From Marasmius tenuissimus (lineage: Eukaryota; Basidiomycota; Agaricomycetes; Agaricales; Marasmiaceae), in the NCBI GenBank assembly GCA_029532415.1, contig JAQOTA010000052.1:2046001-2110000 (forward strand): DNA of 64,000 nt, read 5' to 3'. The position numbers were made by a program, and so were the translations under genes. This document shows positions 55,360-64,000 of this stretch, in pieces; the stretch's first letter is position 1, and each line of letters opens with the position of its first letter. Below the pieces are notes generated by a model that was not told where the DNA came from, made no database searches, and saw only the letters and a list, made by a program, of their open reading frames with translations.

Positions 55360-58005
55360 TTATTCGGATGTGCTACTTAATGGCAATAAATCTGGAGAAA
55401 GGGGACGTTGAACCACGGGTGATCGAGGCATAGAACGGTGACGGTGGAGTAAGCTTTCCATATCCTTACGAAACACATCATACAGTTTGTACCACAGCTG
55501 CTGATATTTGATGTACGTTCTCCATGTCTAGCAAAAACAAGCGCCAGATATTAGGACATGTTGAGTGCAGAAGAACACCAGCCTTACCTTTCCCCAGTTT
55601 AACATGGCGAGATTGCGTGGCCAGTCCTCCGTTTTGTCCGAAGAAATGACGTGCGTGATTTGGGACTCAATCGCTGAACCATCGTCTTCAACGAGTAGTC
55701 GATCAAAGAGCTTCAAGAGAAGCTGCCCACGGACTGGCGAAACGTACTCCATATCCCACATGGGCGGTATCCCACGTTTAGTCTGGCCGAGAGGAAAGAT
55801 TCGAAATGTTGTGCCAGAGTGGCTTTGAATCGGGTTAATGATATGTCGAGGGCGACCGATCGTGGCGCGCGTCTGAAGAAATTCAGGCCAGTAATGTGAG
55901 ATGGCGAGTTGGCATGAAAGGAATAAGGACGGGGACCAATGGTCACGAGGGAAAGCCACATGAAATCCACGGAGGAACGACTTGCATCTCTTAACAAAAT
56001 CATGAAGTTTGCGAGGACGTCTTTGCTGATGTTGCAAGTGTTCTTTAGTCCGCTCGTTCGCTACTGCGGCAGAGAGCAAAAAGTACCTTCAAGAGATGGA
56101 ACACGACGTAAAGCATCTCTATCTGAGTTGTGACCCCCTCCATGTTATGGTTGGTTCCCCGATCTTGACAGCCGTATCGGTTCTCTGTGGACACCTCCCA
56201 GACAAACTCGTCCGAACGATGGCACTGGTAGTTCCTGCGTTTGTGATCTTAGCATCTGACTGATAGCTGCTGGTAATAGAAACATACCAATGCAGTATCA
56301 TCTCGAGGTATAGATGTGGATCAAACCCGTTTAGAGCCTCTGCGATTTCGTCCGTTACAGCTATATCACCATTGCGCAGATAGCTGTGTAGGAATGGCCA
56401 CAAGTTGAGTGAGCCTAGAACATGGTCGTACGCCCCTTCGAGAGACGGTGTGGATCTATGTCCAGCACTCAGTCGTGATAGCCATTTGGCTTGATAGACT
56501 ACGACCATCTCCTTCCACGCCCTTGCTCTAATCCTTTTGCCGACATGATAATCACCTGAACGATTACAGTCCAGTAGGAAGTCGGTAAATGAAGCGTGCA
56601 AGACGGATATGCCTTCAGCACGGTCTTCGGGAATGTGAAGAATCGAGTGTAACCCCGAGAAAAGAGCCGTGACTTCTCCTTGTCCCAGACCCAGAAGTTG
56701 TTCGATTGCAACGGCAGAAGTAGGCTCCATCCGAGGCGATCCTTTCAGCCTGAAGAAGTCTGGGAATCCAAGGTCGATGGGGCTAACGATGAGCTGCAGG
56801 ACCCGCTGGAGCTTCCTGCCATCATTTTGACAGAAATGGAGGATTTGGGAGTACAATTGGTCGAGGTCGGGATAAGGGGATGTAGAATTCGATACCGGCT
56901 CGGCACGACGAACAACCTCCAGACGTTGCTGAGGTGTGACTGGCACTTTTCCGGTGCTGAGGTACTTTATGACGGTGGTCACGTAGATGAACTGACCCGT
57001 TGAGCGATCAACAAGCACCATGATCACGTCTTCACCCGGCCAGGAGACAGGTACTGTCCCCTTATGCTCTTCCCGTAGGCGATCGAACTCCTTGCGTAGA
57101 TACTTCTCAATGTCATCCCGAACGGCATAATCACCAAGGGACATGATGCGGGGGGCTGGGACGAAGGATCCGTCATGAAAGATGCGTTTGATAAGAGGTT
57201 CTGGCCGACTGAATATCAAGAAGTCGAAGGGAAGAGATGGAGTGGAAGCTTTGATCGTTTCGAGGAGCCTCTTCTGGGATGTCATGTCGACACACTCGTC
57301 AACACCGTCGATGATGACAAGTCGAGGGAGGGCCTCCCATTCCGATGGATGGACTCGAGCACATGGCTCTTGTATGATCACTTTGAACTGGTCCTCCCAG
57401 TTCCTTTCCCATATTCCGGGCGTCGAACGAATTGCATCGTCGACGAGGGGCATCAAAAGTGGCTTGAGGGTGGGCGATGTGATGAGCTGATGGGCTATGG
57501 TTGGAATGAAAGGTTCCAGCTTATCTCGCGAGGCATCGTTTCGTGAGAAGAAGAACGCAGCTGCCAATTGTTGAGTCTGAGTATACTTTTCTGACAGTGC
57601 CTGCGCGATGGCCGACTTTCCAACTCCAGCAGCAGCGTTTACCCAGTGCACTCTACTCTTGTCCGCCGAGCGATCTTCAACCCAATCGATGAGTTCTTGA
57701 ATGATTTTCTCTCGAGTGCCCGGCAAAACGTTTGGCTGAGGATAGCGCGCCTCCGAATTGTGTAAAGCACTGAACGCGGCTCTGCTCGACAACGCCGTGG
57801 AACTTGACTCTGGGATACTCATCAACAAAGAGTCATAGCCAATATGGACTAACGCACCTTGGTCGGAAGTCTCGTAGTAATGATTGTTGTGGGTAGTATT
57901 ATAATTTCCATGATTTGTCGTACAGCCGGTGTTGTAGCTCCCTGAGACAGAGCTCACGATGGTGCTGCCCTTTCGAGATTGGATTCCTGCTTCATGGTCT
58001 TCCAT
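55360..58005 (-). CDS. NACHT-domain STAND NTPase with N/G-rich N-terminus
   Basis: Five exons (56288-58005, 56087-56234, 55947-56042, 55588-55872, 55360-55527) give exactly 805 codons. The N-terminal 60 residues are rich in Asn, Gly, Thr and Tyr (SGSYNTGCTTNHGNYNTTHN, then NHYYE). The NACHT NTPase has the P-loop VHWVNAAAGVGKSAIAQAL, AAFFFSRND, the Walker B region RLVIIDGVDEC and the sensor-like FLIFSRPE. A winged-helix-like region follows (GISVLHASFTDFLL). There are no WD, ankyrin or TPR repeats; the C-terminus is a short alpha-helical tail. Such fungal NLR-like proteins are thought to act in non-self recognition and regulated cell death. No effector gene with a matching N-terminus lies next to it here. 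Confidence 0.88.
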
Positions 58006-58819
58006 TCGAAAAGCGTTGTGCGGACGAGCGTAGCCGAAGTAGAGGAGGAAAGAAAGAGTGCCTCGAGAGCCCCTCGTGCAATGTACATGCCATGCAACAT
58101 GCCATCCGCCAGCGTCATGTCCGCTCTGTCCCCATTTCAGGCGTCAGGTTCATTTGCTACTAATTGGGAAAAGATCAAGATTGAGATTGAGAAGCGACCT
58201 TGTCGAGTAGTTGTTGGGAGCTCACCTCGAGACCAGTCTCCCACATCGCTGTCCAAAAAAGAGTAGCGGGAATATTCATCATCTTTACACGTCGATATAC
58301 CCATTACACTAGCACTGGCAGACCTGCACATTCCTGCGCTTACTCTGTGGCGCCAGCCAATCCTCGGGATTCCGCAGAACTCGGGTAAGGACCATCTCAG
58401 TGTTAAATTCGTCGCAGAGAGCGCTGCTAATTTTAAAGGTCAGGCTACCACTCATACAAAGCCTATTCACGTCAGAGTGAGAATTTTTACATTGACCCGA
58501 ACCCTTTCCTCGACTGGAATACGATCGACATCAGTACCTCATGCGGGCTCGGTGTAATAAAAGGCCAACCTTTTATTGAGATAGTGGGGCGGCGAGGGAA
58601 TCGATCGTAAAAGTAAGGGAGAGAGGAAGGTACTCGCGACGTCCACACTCAAGACGGCTTCGAGACTACGTTCCCGTGAAGGGGAGTGGTGAGCTAGTCT
58701 GAGGGAAAGTGAAGGAGCAATTAACCACCCCTGCTGCAAACTCGCGAGGAGATGGAAGTGACAAAACACCGATCTCTACATTGATTCATTCCACATCCAT
58801 CACAGTACGCACAACCCAC
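58006..58819. other. Intergenic region upstream of the NACHT gene
   Basis: This is the promoter of the NACHT gene and the 3' flank of the lyase gene. Short frames have no recognisable motif. Confidence 0.5.
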
Positions 58820-61239
58820 TCAAAACGAATTCTCCGTACTATCCTTCCCAACCGCAGACGTGCTCGACGACCCCGACGACACACTCTGCAATATCTTATC
58901 GATATAATTCGCTCCGCTCCTAACAGCTAGTTAGCTTTCATACGACGAGAGAACGCTTGACGCCGAAACGAACCATTTCTGATGCGTCAAAACATCACAT
59001 CCAATCTCCTTCTCCTTCCTCTGTACCAGTTGAACGTAAGCTAGCATCCCGTCTTCTTTGTATCGTGCAGCGAGTTCGGCTAGGGGAGGTGGGTGAATAG
59101 GTTTTTTCAGGTTTCGTCGCGCCCTCGACACTCACCAGTCGCAGTAGCATTACTATGTAACCCAGCCAACGAAATCAACTGGAGGACGAAGCTATATCGA
59201 AGAGGGAGGGTATAAACGCTCAGCGATAGGACCAAATTTCCGAGACGCATACGTACCCTTCTTTACCCAACTCCCAACAAAAGTTCTTCAAGTCCGTTTC
59301 TACCCGAATACGGCGGATAGGTGAGCAAAAGCTGGATGGAACGAACAGAGGCTTTCCTTACCGCTGAACCCATGCGCAGACCAGTTAAAGCTGGGACTCA
59401 AATTGTACACGAACCGTCTAAAAAGCGAAGAGATACATGAGCGCGTTGCATTTGGTCTCGCAATATCGGGGAGACTTACGTTTCGGGATGCGTCTCACGG
59501 ATCTTCCTTGCGAAATACCTCGCCTCTTCGATATCAGGTGTCTTGGTCTCCAACCACACCAAGTCAGCGTATGGAGCGAACGTCGTTGCTCTCTTGATCG
59601 CAGGCTACACAGGTAGGCATAAGTCAGATGAGGGATATATAGTACGACTCTCAAGAAAAACTCACACCAAGACCACCGGTTACGTGGTAATACCCCTCTC
59701 GAGTACGAGGCACTGAAAAGAGAGAGAAAGTGAACAACCAAGCCAGTTTCTAACAGAAGGCGAACGTACTTTCATAGTCCCAGAACACCGAAGCACCAAG
59801 TATATCCTTTGCAATCTCTCGCATATCCGAAATCGACTTTCCCACCGTCGCATCCTTGAACGTCTTGAACGCACCCTCCTTATCCTCAATCGTCGAGTCC
59901 TTAATCGCAGCTTCCACAGCTAGAGGAGGTCAATTCATTGTCTACACACCAAAAAAACGCTTTCCCTACCTTCACCAAACGTAACCAACCGATGCACCTC
60001 CCCCCACTCCCTCTCAATCCTATCAATCTCCTTCCCCTCTGCACCCCCTCCCCTCCGCCTCCGCAATAAGCTCTGCCAACGGTTTCCCCGGTACCGTCGT
60101 CCCCTTGACAAACTCGTGATCGGCGACGTCGACGGTCGAAGAGATGAGTTTGCCGGATTCGGCGTCGGTTCGGGCGATGATGAGCATGGTGGATTTGAGG
60201 AGGTCGAGTTGGAAGCGGGCGGAGATGAGGCGGGAGGTGTGGGTGGAGGTGGGGACGAGGACTTTGCCTGCTAGGTGGCCGCACTGTGGATGGGGGGGGA
60301 GGGAGGGGTCAGTGTGGTGTATTGGGAAGGGGAGAAGGGAGGGGAGGATGTTTACCTTCTTTCCACCGTGTAATTGGTCTTCAAAGTGGATACCAGACGC
60401 GCCCTGAAGTCGTGTGAGTGGACGGTTTCAGCCGTGTTTCGATAAAGCACCTCACCGACTCGGCGAAGAGTTTCGTCAACTTCATGACGGCTGATAATCC
60501 ACCGTGTCTTTACCATCCGTCAATCGAGACTCTGCAGAGCGAGTGGTATTGTAGCGACGTACCCAGTATCAGCGTCAGCAATGATAGGTCTGAGATAATC
60601 CACATATTCCATCTTCTCCCTCTGTTCCGGAGTAGCCGAAACCCGTTCATCGTAATGTTTCTTATCATGCAATTGTTGGGCACGGAAGATCCGGTGAACT
60701 TGGTTCGGTACGGTAGTATACGGGTAGTCCCTACGAGCCCAAAACATAAGCAACACCACAAAGGAACGAAGACAAAGAAAACGTACCCAAAATCCGGGCC
60801 AACCTCATTATTCCCCGTCGTCAACACACTCGAACACGCCCACCCCGAAACATACACCACCTCCTGATGTCTCGCCATCTGCGTCATCTGAACAGGGTCA
60901 ATAGCTCCCATCGTCAGCACAGGTTTCCCAGCCTCCGCCGCCTTTGACAATATCGCATGGAGCTTGTCAGCTGGCAAGTTGGACGTGGGCGGGAGAACGG
61001 GGAGAGATCCTTGTTTGGACGCGACGTCGGAAGCGGTGTACGTTCTTTTGGTTGATTTGAAACGGGGTTGGGAGAAGAAGTCGTTCATTTCTGAGATTCG
61101 GTTGGTGAAGTGGGCGGATTCTTCTTCGATGGAAGGGGGTTGGAGGGGAAGTGCGGGATGGAGGAGGAGGAGGACATTGGGCGAAGACGAAGGAGATGGA
61201 GCGGGGCTCGCTTCGAAGTGTCAGACGTGTAGACAGCAT
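58820..61239 (-). pseudogene. Isocitrate lyase family, probably mitochondrial methylisocitrate lyase; two apparent frameshifts
   Basis: Spliced sequence shows PRFKSTKRTYTASDVASKQG, VLTMGAIDPVQMTQMARHQ, YVSGWACSSVLTTGNNEVGP, DYPYTTVPNQV and ADADTGHGG, with the active-site motif GGKK-CGH divided by an intron. Later come [47 protein letters not shown] and GANYIDKILQ, ending TENSF-stop. GAIDPVQMTQ and the NEVGPDFGDYPYTTVPNQV region fit methylisocitrate lyase (propionate detoxification, 2-methylcitrate cycle) better than glyoxylate-cycle isocitrate lyase. A presequence-like MLSTRLTLRSEPRSISF at 61239 agrees with a mitochondrial site. The frame breaks at a C5 run (60044-60048, + strand), where one base too many leads to a stop, and probably also at a G5 run (61135-61139). 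All other exons are intact, so an assembly error is as likely as a dead gene. Confidence 0.75.
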
Positions 61240-62451
61240 TTGTGATGAGGAAACCGAAGTCGAGAAGAAGCTTCGCTGTTGTGGTGGTTCGAGGTCGACC
61301 GGTTCCAATGAGTTCCGAGCACCGAGAAAGACAGGTGATTAGATCCGAGGATTATGGAAACTCTCGGAATGAGTTGTTAGAGCACTCGGAGTGAGAAAGA
61401 GAGCCGTTGAGAGCTCCTAGTCAACGCTCTTGTTGGTTTAGACGACGTGGTGGTCAAGTATTAAGCTGGAAACTGCAAATGGCATTGGTAAGGTGCTTCG
61501 GATTTGTCGGCCGAAACGCTTAGAACCTGATCTAGGGTTTGACTTTCACTCTCACTGGCTCCCACTCGTCTTGGTCAACATGAGGATGTGAATTCAGATG
61601 TACAATGACCATGTCTCCTCCAAATGGGAACTCGACAGCATTCCCAGCCTGGCCGAGCGATTGTCATCATCCGCTGGAGCCTAACAGGCATGTGAGTGGC
61701 CTTTGACCAACCTGTATGTCCAGTTTCCCAACCCAGAACTTCTTCCATTGACTCATTGGCTGACCTGTCTAATATCCTTTCTGCAGCGTCGCGGAACCTG
61801 GTTGGATTTGCATGGCGGAGTCACTATGTGGTGAGGATATATGTGCGGAAACCGTGCGGGAACTCTCCTTGACTCGTTCTACTCGGTTGCAGCTCCAGGC
61901 CGCGGTAAGGAGGTGCTGAAGCTCCAAGACGCGAGTTCCCCGTCGTTCTTCTCCCCGACGGGGTGTAACTCACCCTCGATCAACCAGAAGAAAGGAGCTT
62001 GCGAGAACTCGCGAGAACTACGTTCTTCAGATGACGTTTGTGATAGTCGGTTCGCTGCCTCTTCACGTACGTACTCGTTTCTTCTCTTCTCTCCGGACCT
62101 TCGCCTCCAGTCTATTCCTTATACCTGCAACGCCGATCCATTGCTCCAGCAGCAGGGTCTTGTCGGGGTCTGTGAGAGTTTCTGCCTTGCAGACCACAGA
62201 GCTCACCTAGCAAGGTCGACAACTTGCAAGCCAAAACCCCCAGAGTCAATATTGGAACTAGTCATGTCGAGTTGATATGGCGATAGGAACCTGACTCGTC
62301 GGGTGCGGGGACAACTTCTTGAGAGGTCCGCGGATGACTTGATCATGACTTGCTCAGTCCGATCAAGCACAAGCGCCTAAAATCCATCACTCGTTGCTTC
62401 CATTCCAGTTCTCGTGCTATAAACACCGCTACCACAGCTCTCCCTCTCTCC
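61240..62451. other. Divergent intergenic region before the zinc-ribbon gene
   Basis: A frame at about 61841-62275 (+) is Ser/Cys-rich with no domain and no splice support. I see no gene. Confidence 0.45.
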
Positions 62452-63267
62452 ATGGACTCGAACAACCCAGCGATCACAACCTCCTCCTCCCGACTCATGC
62501 ACGCCTCCCTCGCATACCTCTCCACCGAAACACGCACTCTCGACGCCATCATCGCCCATCGTCCCACCCACACACCCACCCTCCCCACCGAAATCCTCCT
62601 CCTCATCCGCTCCCACCTCCTCCTAACCGTCACCACCCACCTCATCCACCAATCCCACTCCGCACTCCGCCGCTACGAAAACACCCTTCGCCATCTCCTC
62701 TGCCCAGAATGCCGGTCTTACAACGAATACGTCTACGGCGACGACCCGTGGAAATGGGAACCATGCGGTTCATGTGGACTAAACCTCAAATTCATCGATA
62801 GACGGGAGTGGCTCGAAAACTATCTTTCTAGGAAATCACTGCGTTTCGTCTCCACGTCGCGAGAGGGTCCTCCTCGGTCGCACCATCCGATATGGAGGTT
62901 GGTTGGGGATGTGCTGCATGGGTTTCAATGCAAGTGGGAAGGGGATGGGAATGGGAACGTCTTGATCGTACCTGACCGGGACCCCCCTGGCGTTCTTCTA
63001 GACGACAAACTTAGACTCGGACGCGTCGAGCGAGAATTGGCTTTGACGGTGACGGTTCCATGCGTTGAGCGAGGTACCTCAGTGCGCCCTGTGTCTTCCC
63101 CAGACCCGATGGGATTCGGAAGATCTTCCGGCGTTTATAGGACCGTAACCGTGTTTCCCGTTTTGTGTAGCGTTATCTTCTCGATACCGCTCTCCCTAGT
63201 CACGTTGCTTCTGAAAGTGGTTTGTTGGTATTGCAAACCTGGTGCTTTCAAGTGTGTTTTACTTTGA
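62452..63267 (+). CDS. F-box-like protein with Cys-pair zinc ribbon and C-terminal hydrophobic segment
   Basis: A 271-residue single-exon ORF starting MDSNNPAITTSSSRLM; frame upstream of this ATG exists but has no other ATG near. Residues about 40-65 (PTLPTEILLLIRSHLLL) look like the first helix of an F-box. Two cysteine pairs (LLCPECRSYNEYV and EPCGSCGLNLKFIDRREWL) could bind zinc. A C-terminal hydrophobic stretch (VFPVLCSVIFSIPLSLVTLL) may be a membrane anchor. The strong C-rich codon choice in the first half (ACC, CTC, CCC) supports translation of this frame. I do not recognise a named family beyond Agaricomycete F-box-like proteins, and the function is unknown. Confidence 0.65.
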   Translation: MDSNNPAITTSSSRLMHASLAYLSTETRTLDAIIAHRPTHTPTLPTEILLLIRSHLLLTVTTHLIHQSHSALRRYENTLRHLLCPECRSYNEYVYGDDPWKWEPCGSCGLNLKFIDRREWLENYLSRKSLRFVSTSREGPPRSHHPIWRLVGDVLHGFQCKWEGDGNGNVLIVPDRDPPGVLLDDKLRLGRVERELALTVTVPCVERGTSVRPVSSPDPMGFGRSSGVYRTVTVFPVLCSVIFSIPLSLVTLLLKVVCWYCKPGAFKCVLL

Positions 63268-64000
63268 CATTAGAACTTTGGTTTCGACGTTGCTTCCTTC
63301 CTCTTTCTCTTACCTACTTATCGATGTCACTGTCAGTGGAGTCCGATATGAATACCAGTAACCAGATGCAGTTGTGAACGTAGAGCCGGAGGATTTGTCC
63401 CACCGTGCGTCCCTCCATAGCTTGCCTGCCGCCTGTGAAAAACGAGTCGGTCGCAGGCTTTACTCATCCCTCTTCATTCTCGAGTTCTCGCCCATCCACC
63501 AATTACATGTCCCTACAACGCCGCTAGGGGTTTAAAAGGGTTTAGACGAAAACATCATGATCTTATCGATGTCAAGTCGATTTTTTTTTTATTTCTCTTT
63601 GCTCGGCGTCGGGCCCGTTATGAATGAACCAGCTAGTGCCCTCGTCCACTTCGAATTATTCTTCACGCGCGCTTTTCATCTGTTCTGTCGACATTAGACC
63701 TCTATTTTTTGCTCGACGTCCATGAATACTGGTGCAATTGTTACTAAACATAGTATCTTTACCTACTCTGAGTAGTCAATCATACGCATCTTTTCGAATC
63801 CCTCTGCCAGTCCCCTTCTCATGACATTTCCAGAACCAGAAAAGATGCCTGCCGCCTAGCGTGGCGAGACGGACGCCATGGCATTGGCTGTCCTCCCACA
63901 CAGTCCACTGACTCGCCCCTCTCCCTCAACTCTTCTCGCTGGCATGGGATAGATGAACCTCGTACAGCACCGTTGGGGTGTTCTCAGGTCTGATTTCGAT
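63268..64000. other. Right-edge intergenic sequence
   Basis: This is the 3' flank of the zinc-ribbon gene. A T-run is present near 63580-63590. No gene was recognised before the window ends. Confidence 0.5.

Noticed and set aside
58820..61239. Glyoxylate-cycle isocitrate lyase as the identity of the lyase
   Set aside because: GAIDPVQMTQ, the NEVGPDFGDYPYTTVPNQV segment and a presequence-like leader fit methylisocitrate lyase better, but a tree is needed to be certain.
61841..62275. 144-codon plus-strand frame
   Set aside because: Cys/Ser-rich without a domain, in a region with no other coding evidence.

Overview
The window is nuclear DNA from a basidiomycete fungus, most likely an Agaricomycete. 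The genes are packed on both strands and cut by many short introns of about 50-65 nt with GT-AG borders. The protein families fit this placing: Sho1, fungal ferric reductase, a Zn2Cys6 regulator, F-box proteins of the Agaricomycete type, and a NACHT NTPase with an N/G-rich head. A short TTAGGG tract agrees with fungal telomere chemistry. No rRNA, tRNA, CRISPR array or complete transposon was recognised.

Layout, left to right: aldehyde dehydrogenase (+); bHLH factor (-) diverging from a Zn2Cys6 factor (+); two tandem copies of a DUF4436-like membrane protein (-); F-box protein (+); class IV aminotransferase/ADC-lyase-like enzyme (-); osmosensor Sho1 (-); elongation factor 2 (+); two tandem APH-like kinase genes (+), the first frameshifted; FCP1 CTD phosphatase (+); two F-box pseudogenes (-); a two-domain basic-secretory-protein peptidase (+); ferric reductase (-) diverging from a Ctr copper transporter (+); Rad5-type helicase/E3 (-) diverging over about 124 bp from chaperonin CCT eta (+); small cupin (-); MFS anion permease (+); pantothenate kinase (-); Wss1-type DNA-protein crosslink protease (+); NACHT NTPase (-); (methyl)isocitrate lyase (-) with apparent frameshifts; and an F-box-like zinc-ribbon protein (+).

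Most genes are housekeeping or regulatory, and no biosynthetic cluster is visible. The clearest functional pair is the ferric reductase with the Ctr transporter, which share one promoter region; this is the expected pairing for reductive metal uptake. Rad5 and Wss1 are both replication/DNA-damage tolerance factors but are not adjacent.

The most unusual property is repeated local tandem duplication. Four separate segments are duplicated in place (about 6.95-12.2 kb, 21.3-24.65 kb, 27.8-30.8 kb and 49.1-49.7 kb). A fifth duplication lies inside the peptidase gene. The duplicated units often run into the ends of neighbouring housekeeping genes (FCP1 on both sides, and the MFS 3' end), and one member is usually decayed. 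Other notable points are three GC-AG introns, a 6-nt microexon in WSS1, a catalytically dead second peptidase domain, and two reading-frame breaks in the lyase gene at 5-base homopolymers.
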